A stretch of 64,000 bases of DNA, from contig CAWBTX010000003.1 in assembly GCA_963791905.1 (NCBI GenBank), positions 62,001 through 126,000 of the forward strand. Direction: 5' to 3'. The notes under the pieces were generated by a model. The model was not told the DNA's origin. It did not search any database and worked only from the letters and a program-made list of their open reading frames with translations. The translations under genes and the position numbers were made by a program. This stretch comes from Gaiellasilicea sp963791905. GTDB taxonomy: Bacteria; Actinomycetota; Thermoleophilia; Gaiellales; Gaiellaceae. Below, one piece after another: positions 1 to 8,405 of the stretch. How positions within the stretch are numbered: the stretch's first letter is position 1; each line of letters begins with the position of its first letter.

Positions 1-1056
1 GTCACTGCGATCGGCCTCGTGTTCGCCGTACTGACGGAGCGCATCCGCTGGGCGCCCGCCTTTAAGATCGCCGTCTTCATCCCGCTCGCCGTCTCGCTGT
101 TCGCGGTCGGGATCATCTGGCGGATCATGTACATCCAGGATCCCGAGCGCGGTGCGGTCAACGCCGCCATCGTCGGCGTCCAGGAGATCGTCACCGACCC
201 TGGGGTGCTGACCACGGCGCGGCCGTCCACGGACGCGCTGACGGGGTCGACGGACAGCGGCTTCACGCTCGAGAGCCCGGTCGAGCCCGGCGACGTCGCG
301 CTGCTCGGCCTGACGGCGATCCGGGCCCCCGAGATCCCCGACGACGCCGTCGACGCGGTCGAGCCCGAGGCGCTCCAGGGGGGCATCACCGGCGTCGTCT
401 GGCGGGACTTCAAGCCCGGCGGCGGCACCGCCGGCGAGGTCGAGAGCGAGGAGGTCGGACTGGGGGGCGTCACCGTCGAGCTCCGCCGCGCCGACGGCGG
501 CAGGGAGCAAACGACCACGACTGAACCGGACGGAACGTTCGCCTTCGAGCGCGTCCGGGACGGCGAGTACCAGGTCGGGATCTCCTCGAATACGTTCGCG
601 GAGCCGTTTCAGGGCTTCAACTGGCTCGGCCCAAGCCTGATCACGCCGGCGATCATGATCTCCTACCTCTGGGTGTCGGCCGGGTTCGCGATGGTGATCA
701 TCGCCGCCGGGCTCTCGGCCATCCCGCGCGACACGCTCGAGGCGGCGCGCACGGACGGCGCCTCCGAGTGGCAGGTGTTCCGCCGGATCACCGTGCCGCT
801 GCTCGCACCCGTGCTCACGGTCGTCTTCGTCACGCAGATCATCGCGGTGCTGAAGGTCTTCGACCTCGTGCTCGCTATCGCGCCCGGCTCATCGCGCGAC
901 GACGCGACGCTGCTCGCGTTCGAGATGTGGCGGCGTGCCTTCTCCGGGCAGAACCTGTTCGGGCTCGGCTCGGCGATCGCGACCTTCCTCTTCCTGATCT
1001 TCATCCCGTTCCTGATCATCAACGTGCGGCGGTTCCGGGCGGAGGCGGCGAGGTAG
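1..1056 (+). CDS. Sugar ABC transporter permease (AglF/MalF type) with inserted beta-sandwich domain, 5' partial
   Basis: The open frame runs in from the window edge, so the N-terminus is missing. The protein is an inner-membrane permease subunit for a carbohydrate importer. The C-terminal half has the typical transmembrane segments and the EAA loop (EAARTDGASEWQVFRRITVP) that docks on the ATPase. Between the segment ending WRIMYIQD and the one starting PSLITPAIMISY lies about 160 extracytoplasmic residues. Roughly 75 of these (GGITGVVWRDF through DGEYQVGIS) look like an SdrD-B/CnaB or carboxypeptidase-regulatory beta-sandwich: GxVWxD start, GVTVEL strand, TEPDGTFAFERVRDGEY end. Related alpha-glucoside permeases have only a short loop here as far as I know. 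The stop TAG overlaps the GTG of the next permease by one base, so the two are co-translated. Substrate is not readable from the sequence. Confidence 0.88.
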   Translation, partial: VTAIGLVFAVLTERIRWAPAFKIAVFIPLAVSLFAVGIIWRIMYIQDPERGAVNAAIVGVQEIVTDPGVLTTARPSTDALTGSTDSGFTLESPVEPGDVALLGLTAIRAPEIPDDAVDAVEPEALQGGITGVVWRDFKPGGGTAGEVESEEVGLGGVTVELRRADGGREQTTTTEPDGTFAFERVRDGEYQVGISSNTFAEPFQGFNWLGPSLITPAIMISYLWVSAGFAMVIIAAGLSAIPRDTLEAARTDGASEWQVFRRITVPLLAPVLTVVFVTQIIAVLKVFDLVLAIAPGSSRDDATLLAFEMWRRAFSGQNLFGLGSAIATFLFLIFIPFLIINVRRFRAEAAR

Positions 1057-1940
1057 TGGCTACCGTCGCCGAACGGCAGCCGGTCGTGATCGAGGAGCGC
1101 ACCTCGACGAAGGTCGTGCGCTGGCTCGGCAAGGCGCCGATCCACCTCGTCCTGGTCGTGATCGCGCTCCTGTGGCTGATCCCGACCGCAGGGCTCTTCA
1201 TCACGTCGCTCTTGACCCCGTCCGATCAGGCCGAGGGCGGCTGGTGGAACTTCCTCTTCGAGCCGAGCGCGTGGACGTTCGAGAACTACCGCGAAATGTT
1301 CAACGACGACAGCATCGTCGACGCGCTGATCCTCACGGCGCAGGTCACGCTCGGCGCGACGGTCCTCCCCATCCTCGTCGGCTCGCTCGCCGCCTACGCT
1401 CTCGCGTGGATCGACTTTCCTGGCCGCGACTGGATCTTTCTCGCCGTCATCGCGCTGCTGGTAGTGCCGATCCAGATGGCGCTGATCCCGATGTTCACGC
1501 TCTACAACACGTTCGGCCTGTTCGACACCGTCCCGGGCCTGATCCTCTTCCACACCGCGTTCGCCCTTCCGTTCGCGATCTTCCTGTTACGCAACTTCTT
1601 CGCCGGGATCCCGAAGGACTTGATGGAGGCGGCACGAATCGACGGCGCGTCCGAGTTCCGGCTCTTCTTCCGCGTCGTCCTCCCGCTCGGCCTGCCCGCG
1701 ATCGCAGCGGTCGCGATCTTCCAGGTCCTCTTCGTCTGGAACGACCTCCTCATCGGGCTCGTGATGGCGCAGACGAACCAGCCGATCGCGCCGACGATCA
1801 ACTCGCAACTGCGGCAGTTCGGCTCGAACCTCGACGTGATCGCCCCGGCCGCATTCTTCTCGGCCGTGATCCCGCTGACGATCTTCGCGCTCTTCCAGCG
1901 CTACTTCGTCCAGGGGCTGCTGGCCGGCTCCGTCAAATAA
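1056..1940 (+). CDS. Sugar ABC transporter permease (AglG/MalG type)
   Basis: Second inner-membrane subunit of the carbohydrate importer, 294 aa, a usual length for MalG/AglG proteins. The start GTG at 1056 shares its first base with the upstream TAG and begins MATVAERQPVV, after which the first membrane helix (IHLVLVVIALLWLIPTAG) follows. Six hydrophobic segments can be seen, and the EAA loop reads EAARIDGASEFRLFFRVVLP at about residues 190-210. A long extracytoplasmic stretch after helix 1 (EPSAWTFENYREMF) is typical of this side of the heterodimer. No ATPase or solute-binding gene lies downstream; they would be upstream of the window or elsewhere. The pair with the preceding permease and the downstream GH15 gene suggest uptake and breakdown of an alpha-glucoside, which is inference. 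Confidence 0.92.
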   Translation: MATVAERQPVVIEERTSTKVVRWLGKAPIHLVLVVIALLWLIPTAGLFITSLLTPSDQAEGGWWNFLFEPSAWTFENYREMFNDDSIVDALILTAQVTLGATVLPILVGSLAAYALAWIDFPGRDWIFLAVIALLVVPIQMALIPMFTLYNTFGLFDTVPGLILFHTAFALPFAIFLLRNFFAGIPKDLMEAARIDGASEFRLFFRVVLPLGLPAIAAVAIFQVLFVWNDLLIGLVMAQTNQPIAPTINSQLRQFGSNLDVIAPAAFFSAVIPLTIFALFQRYFVQGLLAGSVK

Positions 1941-1943
1941 TCG

Positions 1944-3052
1944 ATGGCCGAGCGGTGCGCCATCGTGGGCGCGGGGCTCGGCGGCTTCGTCGCCTACACA
2001 ACGCTGCGCCACGGCGGCCTCGAGCCCGGCGAGATCGCGGTCTTCGGCGACGACCCGGACCCCACTGCGGCCTGGCGCGTGCGCGCGGCGGCGATCCGCC
2101 AGGAGCGCATGCGCTCCGAGAGCGACGGCCACTGCTCCCCGACGACGTTCCCGGGGCTCGCCGCACGGGAGGCCGCGCGGCGGCTCGACCTGGCGCCGCT
2201 GCTGCAGAGCGTCTGCAACCGCTACCGGCCGACCGTCCCCGAGTTCCTGCAGTCACATCGACGAGCTGCGGGCGCAGGAGCCGCTGGGACGAGAGCTTCC
2301 GCGCGGCACGGATCGACCATGTGCGCGCGGACGGCGACGGCTTCACTCTGGACGGCCACGGCAGCTTCCGTCACGTCCTGCTCGCGCCAGGGCATCCCGG
2401 GCTCGCGCTGCCGGCCGAGCTCGAGGGCGATCCGCGCGTCGTCCACGCTTACGAGCCGCACGAGTACGCCTCCAAGGTGGCCGTGATCGGAGCGGGCATG
2501 GCCGCCGCGACCGAGTGGCGGAACGCGCTCGACGCCGGCGCCGAGGTCGTCTCCATCCGTCGCCGCGAGCCGATGCGGCGTCCGCTCAACGTGCCGCGGC
2601 CGCTCTTCTCGAAGCGCGGCCTCGCGGCGTTTCGCGCGACGTCCCGCGCCGAGCGCGCGCGCTACCTGCGCGAACTCGCCGTCCCGTCGTATCCGCCCGG
2701 CCGCGAGTGGGACGAGCCGCTCGACGCGCGCGGCGCGCGAAGGCCGCTTCCGCGTCGAGCACGAGCTGAACGGCGCGGAGCAGGTCATCTGCGCGACGGG
2801 CTTCCGCAGCGGCTTCCAGCAGGACCCGCTCCTCCACAGCCTCGCCGACGAGCACGGGCTCGACACGGAGGAGCGCTGGATCGTCGCTCGACGACGATTG
2901 CTCGGTGCCGAACGCTGACAACGCGGTCGCGCACGCTCGCGCTCGCCGGCGTCCCGGCGCAGTGGGCGTACCCGGCTGCGGACACGCTCGTCGGGATGAA
3001 GTACGCGGCGCGGCGCTTCCTGCAGAGGGTGCAGCGGTGTCCTTCACGCTGA
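1944..3052 (+). pseudogene. FAD/NAD(P)-binding oxidoreductase, broken by several frameshifts
   Basis: The first 100 codons from ATG 1944 encode a dinucleotide-binding start (CAIVGAGLGGFVAYTTLRHGG), as in flavoprotein monooxygenase-like FAD/NAD(P)-binding proteins. A second Rossmann motif (VAVIGAGMAAATEW) appears near 2480 in a different frame, and the C-terminal part (VICATGFRSGFQQDPL, then VPAQWAYPAADTLVGMKYAARRFL) appears in two further frames. I count at least five frame changes, near 2255, 2285, 2740, 2890 and 2925. No single frame is open across the gene. It starts 3 bases after the permease stop and would have been in the same operon. Heavy damage compared with the single indels in other genes here makes true decay more likely than sequencing error, though both are possible. 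Confidence 0.7.
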
Positions 3053-4215
3053 GGGGCCGTCTCGAGACGCGGCTCGCCGCCGCGCTCCTCCCGTTCCTCG
3101 TCGCCTGCGGCCTCGCGCTCGTCCTGCGCGAGTGGTGGCCGGTCGAGCTCGCGGCCGTGATGATCGGCGTCGGCCTCGCGCTCGATGCGACCGTGTACGA
3201 CCGGCTGCTCCCCTATCAGCCCGGCTGGGCGGCGGTGCCGCTCGGGCTCCTCGAGCTTGGGCTGGCGATCGCGCTCGTCCGGCGGCTCGAGATCGAGGCG
3301 CCGCTCGGTCCGGCGCTGTGGTTCTTCGCCGCCTCCTGGCTCCTCGCGCAGGTGCTCGCCCACGGAGGCCTACCGCTCCTGCGGCTCGACTACACCGACG
3401 AGGGCGGCGAGCTGGGCCGCCCGGGTCTCGCGCTCTCGGCGGCCGCTCCCATTGCGCTCCTGGCAGTCCTCGGCGTCGCCTGGGTCGCTCAGCCGCCGGT
3501 CGTCCGGCTCGCGGCCGGCGTGCACGAGGGGCCACTCGTCCTCGACGAGGCGCAGACGCTCGTCGGCGAGCCCGGCGCGGTCGTCCGCGGCGGCATCCGC
3601 GTCGAGGCGGACGACGTCACGATTCGCGATGTGACCGTCTTCGGCGGAGCGATCGGGATCGAGGTGCGTGACAGCGAGGACGTCGTGCTCGACGGCGTTC
3701 GCGTCGGCGGAGCGACGTTGGACGGCATCAGCGCGCGGCGCAGCTCGCTCACGATTCGCGACTGCGAGGTCGACTCGCCGACGGTCGCCGGCGCACAGGG
3801 CATCGACATCTCGTTCGCGGGGACGCAACCGCCGAGCCTCGTCGAACGCTGTGACGTCAGCGGCGGCAGCGAGGGCATCGTCTCGCACCTCGCGCGCGTC
3901 CACTTCCGCGAGAACCGCGTCTCCGGGACTCAGCTGCGGGGGATCGCGGTGACCGAGATGTCGATGGGCATGGTCGAGCACAACGTCGTCCAGGACGCCA
4001 TCGGCGTCGGGATCTTCTGCGGCGACTACTCACGCTGCGAGATCAGCGAGAACAGCGTCACGGGCACGCGTAGCGACCCTTCCGGGAACCCGACGCGGGC
4101 CGGCCATGGCATCGTTGCCCACTACTGGGCGATCGCCGAGCTCGACGACAACCAGCTCGACCGCGGGCCGGCCACGTTCATCCATGCACAGCTCGCCGAC
4201 ATCCAGCAGCCGTGA
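3037..4215 (+). CDS. Membrane-anchored right-handed beta-helix protein
   Basis: A 392 aa protein starting at GTG 3037 (MSFTLRGRLETR). The first ~150 residues hold about four hydrophobic segments (AALLPFLVACGLALVL, AAVMIGVGLALDATVY, LGLLELGLAIALV, PIALLAVLGVAWVA). The remaining ~240 residues are repeated short strands of the parallel beta-helix kind (IRVEADDVTIRDVTVFGG, IGIEVRDSEDVVLDGVRVGG, SLTIRDCEV, MVEHNVVQDAIGVGIFCG), as in NosD/pectate-lyase-like folds that bind or cleave polysaccharides. No catalytic pattern could be assigned. The start lies inside the end of the broken flavoprotein gene, and the stop overlaps the next gene by 32 bases. With the sugar permeases and GH15 gene it suggests a surface glycan role, which is inference. 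Confidence 0.75.
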   Translation: MSFTLRGRLETRLAAALLPFLVACGLALVLREWWPVELAAVMIGVGLALDATVYDRLLPYQPGWAAVPLGLLELGLAIALVRRLEIEAPLGPALWFFAASWLLAQVLAHGGLPLLRLDYTDEGGELGRPGLALSAAAPIALLAVLGVAWVAQPPVVRLAAGVHEGPLVLDEAQTLVGEPGAVVRGGIRVEADDVTIRDVTVFGGAIGIEVRDSEDVVLDGVRVGGATLDGISARRSSLTIRDCEVDSPTVAGAQGIDISFAGTQPPSLVERCDVSGGSEGIVSHLARVHFRENRVSGTQLRGIAVTEMSMGMVEHNVVQDAIGVGIFCGDYSRCEISENSVTGTRSDPSGNPTRAGHGIVAHYWAIAELDDNQLDRGPATFIHAQLADIQQP

Positions 4216-5086
4216 GCTGACGACGCGCAGCGTCGAGGTCATCCTCGACGGCCAGTCGCCGACCGGCGCTTACGTCGCCAGCCCCGCCTTCCCGCCGTAC
4301 GGCTACTCGTGGCTCCGCGACGGCTCCTTCATCGCGGACGCGATGAGCCGCGTCGGCGAGGTCGAGAGCGCCGAGGCGTTCTTCGGCTGGGCTGCGGGCA
4401 TCGTCGAACGCGGCCTCGGCTTCGACGCGCGCTACACACTCGCTGGGGAGCGTGACCCGAGCGACTGGCCCCACCGCCAGCACGACGGCTGGGGGCTCCT
4501 GCTCTGGGCGATGCGAGAGCATTGCGTGCGCCACGGCCGTCCGCACCGCTGGCAGGCGGCGGCGCGCGACGTCGAGCAGCACCTGGAGGCCGTGCGCGAG
4601 GAACCGTGTGTGGACTGGTGGGAGGAGCGCGAGGGGATTCACGCGGCGACGCTCGCGTGCATCGCCGCCGGCCTCGGCGACGAACTCGATCTCACGCGTG
4701 CGGAGCAACGGCTCGACGCGTCGCTTCTCGTACTCCCCTTCCTGGGTTTCGATGGTGCAGCCTTCGGCGGGGTCGATGTGTCGCCGCTGATCAGCCCAGG
4801 CGGCGGCGTCCACCGCCATCTCGAGGACACGTACTACGGCGGCGGCGAGTGGCTGCTCCTGACCGCAATGCTCGGGCTCGCGGAGCCGGACCGTGCCGCG
4901 GACTGCCTCGCGTGGATCGAGGCGCACGCGACCGCCGGCGGACTCCTGCCGGAGCAGGTCGCGGATCACCTGCTCGCGCCGGAGCAGTACGACGTCTGGG
5001 TGGCGAAGTGGGGCCCGCCCGCGTGCCCCCTCCTCTGGTCGCACGCGATGTTCCTCACCCTCGGCCACGAGCTGGAGGCCCGATGA
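4184..5086 (+). CDS. Glycoside hydrolase family 15 (glucoamylase-like), catalytic domain only
   Basis: 300 aa. The (alpha/alpha)6-barrel signature is clear: YGYSWLRDGSFIADAM near the N-terminus, WWEEREGIHAATLACIAAGL with the expected catalytic glutamate in the middle, and GLLPEQV (second catalytic glutamate) followed by KWGPPACPLLWSHAMF at the end. Family 15 enzymes hydrolyse terminal alpha-glucosidic bonds (maltodextrin, trehalose, dextran types). Most bacterial members are 600-700 aa with an N-terminal beta-sandwich that is absent here. ATG 4184 overlaps the upstream gene by 32 bases and gives MHSSPTSSSRELTTRSVEV. The ORF ends in an ATGA overlap with the DUF4032 gene, so translation is probably coupled. 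The protein lacks a signal peptide and is probably cytoplasmic. Confidence 0.85.
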   Translation: MHSSPTSSSRELTTRSVEVILDGQSPTGAYVASPAFPPYGYSWLRDGSFIADAMSRVGEVESAEAFFGWAAGIVERGLGFDARYTLAGERDPSDWPHRQHDGWGLLLWAMREHCVRHGRPHRWQAAARDVEQHLEAVREEPCVDWWEEREGIHAATLACIAAGLGDELDLTRAEQRLDASLLVLPFLGFDGAAFGGVDVSPLISPGGGVHRHLEDTYYGGGEWLLLTAMLGLAEPDRAADCLAWIEAHATAGGLLPEQVADHLLAPEQYDVWVAKWGPPACPLLWSHAMFLTLGHELEAR

Positions 5087-6343
5087 CTGCTCGCCTGCAG
5101 CTCGTCGCGCGGACGGGCCATCCCGACTTCCTCGACCTGCCGTGGGAGCAGCCGCTCGAGGACTGGCAGTCGGAGCGCCTGGTCGAGGTCGAGCGCGGCA
5201 TCCACCGGCACGTCGTTCGCTTCGTCGAGTACAGCGGCGCCGATCTACGCCCTCAAGGAGCTGCCGCCGGAGCTCGCGCGCAAGGAGTACCGGCTGCTCC
5301 GCAGCCTCGCGGAGGACGAGATGCCCGTGGTCGACGTCGTCGGCGTCGTCACCGAGCGCGACCACGACCTCGAGGCAGTGCTCATCACGCGGCACCTCGA
5401 CTACTCGCTGCCGTTCAGGACGCTCTTCGCCCGCGGCGGCATGCCGAATCTGCGCGTGCGCCTCCTCGACGCCGGCGCGGAGCTGCTCGTTCGCCTGCAC
5501 CTCGGCGGCTTCTTCTGGGGCGATTGCTCGCTGTCGAACACGCTCTTCCGCCGGGACGCCGGCTCACTCGCTGCGTACCTCGTCGACGCGGAGACCGGCG
5601 AGCTGCAGCCGAGCCTGACCGACGGCCAGCGCCGGCACGACCTGTCGATCGCGGAGGAGAACGTGGCCGGCGAGCTGATGGATCTCGAGGCGGAGCTCGA
5701 GCGGCCGGGCGAGCTGGCGCCGGAGGAGACCGCCGCGGAGCTCTTGGCGCGGTACGAGACTCTCTGGCACGAGCTCACGCGTGAGGAGGTCTTCGGCACG
5801 GAGAGCCGTTACGTGATCGACGAGCGGCTGCACCGCCTGAACGAGCTCGGGTTCGACGTCGACGAGCTCGAGCTCGTCGCCGGCGAGGACGGCTACCGGC
5901 TCCGGCTCAACCCGCGCGTCGTCGAGCCCGGGCACCACCGGCGGCGGCTCCACGCGCTCACCGGCCTGAACGCGCAGGAGAACCAGGCGCGCCGGCTGCT
6001 CAACGACCTCGCCAGCTTCCGCGCGGAGCTCGAGACCGAGAGCGGGCGCCCGTTGCCCGAGTCGGTCGCGGTGCACCGCTGGCTCGCCGAGGTGTTCGAG
6101 CCCGCGATCGCGGCGATCCCGGCCGACCTCTGGGGCAAGCGGCAGGCGGCCGAGGTGTTCCACGAGGCCCTCGAGCACCGCTGGTTCCTCTCGCAGCAGT
6201 CCGGTGAGGACGTCGGGCTGATGCCGGCGGTGAAGGCGTACGTCGAGGACGTCCTTCGGCATGCCCCGGACGAGCGCGCGGTGCTTGCTGCCGACGACGA
6301 GACGAGGTCTTACTCTAAGTCAGCTCGACGCTGTCGATCGTGA
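5083..6343 (+). CDS. DUF4032 kinase-like protein, one-base frameshift near 5243
   Basis: ATG 5083 overlaps the GH15 stop (ATGA). The first ~53 residues (MTARLQLVARTGHPDFLDLP to VRFVEYSGA) are in frame 1, and the rest, from IYALKELPPELARKEYRLL, is in frame 2; the total is 3n+1, so one extra base sits near the GGCGCCGAT at 5238-5246. The joined protein would be about 419 aa. The N-terminal part resembles the Kdo/WaaP protein-kinase-like fold: a lysine strand (ALKELP), then the catalytic-type segment HLGGFFWGDCSLSNTLF with an HxxGxxxGD pattern. The C-terminal ~180 residues match the DUF4032 region (LNPRVVEPGHHRRRLHALTGL). Function is unknown; position after GH15 suggests sugar or glycan phosphorylation. 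The end runs 29 bases into the convergent cyclophilin gene. Sequencing error or a genuine mutation cannot be separated here. Confidence 0.72.
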
Positions 6344-6770
6344 TCGGCGTCTTGGGCTTGTCGCTCGCGTCGCGGTCCGCCTCGGAGATCCGGTCGACCA
6401 CGTCCTGGCCGCTCGTGACCTTGCCGAAGACGGTGTGCTTGCCGTCCAGCCACGGCGCCGACTCGGTCGTGACGATGAAGAACTGGCTGCCGTTCGTGTT
6501 CGGGCCGGCGTTCGCCATCGCGAGCGCGCCGCGCTCGACCTTGTGGTCGTTGAACTCGTCCTCGAACTGGTAGCCCGGGCCGCCGGTGCCGGTCCCCTCC
6601 GGGCAGCCGCCCTGGATCATGAAGTCGGGGATCACGCGGTGAAAGATGAGCCCGTTGTAGAACCCGTCACCCGCGAGCTTGGTGAAGTTCTCGACCGTCT
6701 TCGGGGCGTCGTCGGGGTAGAGCTCGATGTCGATGCGTCCTTCGCTGGTGTGAAGCGTCGCCTGTGTCAT
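6315..6770 (-). CDS. Peptidyl-prolyl cis-trans isomerase, cyclophilin type
   Basis: 151 aa without signal peptide, so a cytoplasmic cyclophilin that catalyses proline isomerisation during protein folding. Family hallmarks are present in order: VENFTKLAGDGFYNGLIFHR with the catalytic arginine, VIPDFMIQGG, GPGYQFEDEF, GALAMANAGPNTNGSQFFI and WLDGKHTVFGKV. The length is that of small bacterial PpiB proteins. ATG at 6770 begins MTQATLHTSEGRIDIELYPD; no earlier in-frame homologous sequence is visible. The gene is convergent with the DUF4032 gene and diverges from the SDR gene, with 24 bases between the two start codons. Confidence 0.95.
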   Translation of the reverse strand: MTQATLHTSEGRIDIELYPDDAPKTVENFTKLAGDGFYNGLIFHRVIPDFMIQGGCPEGTGTGGPGYQFEDEFNDHKVERGALAMANAGPNTNGSQFFIVTTESAPWLDGKHTVFGKVTSGQDVVDRISEADRDASDKPKTPITIDSVELT

Positions 6771-6794
6771 CCGGGCACCGTAGCGTAGGGGTCG

Positions 6795-7532
6795 ATGGAA
6801 CGGGCAAGCCTCGTCACGGGCGCGGCGAGCGGCATCGGCCGCGCGATCGCGGCGCGCCTCGAGCGCGACGGAGGCCGCGTGCTCGCCGTCGATCTCGAGC
6901 CGGATCCCGACGGCCCCGGCGAGCCCTTCGCCGCCGACCTCGCCACCCGGGACGGGAATCGCGCCGCCGTCGAGGCGGCGCTGGAGCGCTTCGGCCGTCT
7001 CGACGCGGTGGTGGCGAACGCAGGCTTCCAGCACGTCGCGCCGATCGCGGAGTTTCCCGAGGACCGCTGGGACGCGCTGCTCGCGGTGCTGCTCACGAGC
7101 CCGTTCCTGCTCGCGCGGTACGCCTGGGCGGCCCTTGGCGCGAGCGGCGACGGCCGCTTCCTCGCGGTCGCATCGGTGCACGGGCTCGTGGCCTCTCCCT
7201 TCAAGGCCGGCTACGTCGCCGCGAAGCACGGTCTGCTCGGGCTCGTGAAGGTGCTCGCGCTCGAAGGAGCCGAGCTCGGCATCTCGGCGTCCGCGATCTG
7301 CCCGGCGTACGTGCGGACGCCGATCGTCGAGTCGCAGCTGGACGCGCAGGCGGACGTGACCGGCGTGCCACGCGACCGTATCCTCGAGGACGTGATCCTG
7401 GCGCCGCAGGCGGTCAAGCGGCTGCTCGAGCCGGAGGAGGTCGCGGAGGTCGCAGCGTTCCTCCTCGGCCCCGGCGGGCGGGCCGTCACCGGCACGCCGC
7501 TCGTGATGGACCTCGGCTGGACGGCGCGCTGA
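6795..7532 (+). CDS. Short-chain dehydrogenase/reductase
   Basis: 245 aa classical SDR. The cofactor motif TGAASGIG is at residues 8-15, an NAG motif (VVANAGF) near residue 74, the catalytic serine in VASVHG and the YxxxK pair in GYVAAKHG. The C-terminal half (CPAYVRTPIVESQLDAQ) resembles 3-hydroxybutyrate dehydrogenase-like members, which oxidise a hydroxy acid with NAD, but that assignment is only by similarity of style and the substrate is not certain. ATG 6795 is 24 bases from the divergent cyclophilin start. The stop precedes the damaged hydrolase gene by about 35 bases, so both may share a transcript. Confidence 0.88.
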   Translation: MERASLVTGAASGIGRAIAARLERDGGRVLAVDLEPDPDGPGEPFAADLATRDGNRAAVEAALERFGRLDAVVANAGFQHVAPIAEFPEDRWDALLAVLLTSPFLLARYAWAALGASGDGRFLAVASVHGLVASPFKAGYVAAKHGLLGLVKVLALEGAELGISASAICPAYVRTPIVESQLDAQADVTGVPRDRILEDVILAPQAVKRLLEPEEVAEVAAFLLGPGGRAVTGTPLVMDLGWTAR

Positions 7533-7566
7533 GGTGATCCCCGCGCCGCGCCCCCGGGAGCAGGGA

Positions 7567-8347
7567 ATGGCGACGAGCGTCGACGGCACGCGGATCGCCT
7601 GGTACCGCTACGGCGAGGGTGAGCCGGCCATCCTGTTCGTGCCGACGTGGAACCTCGTCGACGCGCGGGTCGTCGGGCACCAGGTCGTGGCGCTCGAGCC
7701 GCACGGAACCGTGCTCACGTACGACCCGCGTGGAGCCGGCGCCAGCGATCGCCCCGCGCGCGGCTACGACTTTCCGCTCCATGCAGCCGATGCGCTGGCG
7801 GTGCTCGAGGCCTGCGGGATCGAGCGCGCGGCACTCGTCACGGCATCGCGCGGTGTGAACGCGGCGGTGCTGCTTGCGACCGACGCACCCGCAGCGGTTC
7901 GACCGCATCGCTGCAATCGCGCCCTACATGCAGCTCGAGCCCGAGCCGGCGCCTCCCAACTCACGCTGGCTCGAGTCACTGCGCACCGACTGGCCGGGAT
8001 TCATCGTGCCGTTCATGAACGCGGTGTTCACCGAGCCGGGCTCGGAGGAGGTGATCGCCGAGATGATCGCGATCGGGCTGGAGGCGACGCCCGAGGCGAT
8101 CGTGGCTCAGGAGATCGAGCTCGACTGGACAGCTGCCGGCGCGTCGCCTCGGGCAGGTGAGCTGCCCGACGCTCGTCGTCCACGGCGAGGCCGATGCACC
8201 CGTCCCCGTCGAGCTCGCGGAGAGCATCGTCGCCGCGATGCCCGACGCGCGGCTCGAGGTGATCCCGGACGGCGGCCACCGGCCCGACATCGCACGCCCG
8301 AGCTCGTCGACCCGCTCCTGCTCGACTTCCTCCTCGGCCGCGGCTGA
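7567..8347 (+). pseudogene. Alpha/beta hydrolase, three one-base frameshifts
   Basis: The reading starts at ATG 7567 (MATSVDGTRIAWYRYGEGEP) and gives an alpha/beta-hydrolase N-terminus: oxyanion-hole region ILFVPTWNLVDA, then GTVLTYDPRGAGASDRP, and a nucleophile-elbow region VTASRGVNAAVLLA. The continuation HPQRFDRIAAIAPYMQ is one base out near 7885, LGQVSCPTLVVHGEADAPVP is another base out near 8131, and the end RTPELVDPLLLDFLLGRG returns a frame near 8292. Two insertions and one deletion give a total of 3n+1. The protein would be about 260 aa and resembles hydrolases fused to LuxR regulators. The expected nucleophile serine is in ASRG (normally GxSxG), so activity is doubtful even if the frames were repaired. 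Confidence 0.65.
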
Positions 8348-8391
8348 AAAAACGTGTGCCTCGCTCGGAATTCGGGCGCACTCACGAAATC

Positions 8392-8405
8392 GCGATCATG
8401 ATCGC
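8392..8405. promoter_or_regulatory. Perfect 14 bp palindrome abutting the uvrA-like start codon
   Basis: GCGATCATGATCGC is a perfect inverted repeat ending one base before ATG 8406. No purine-rich ribosome site is visible in the preceding 20 bases, so either the transcript is leaderless or translation initiates weakly. The site could be an operator for a dimeric repressor. Chance occurrence is possible. Confidence 0.35.

Noticed and set aside
5083..6343. Programmed +1 frameshift in the DUF4032 gene
   Set aside because: No slippery codon or stop at the site; similar one-base breaks occur in unrelated genes of the window.
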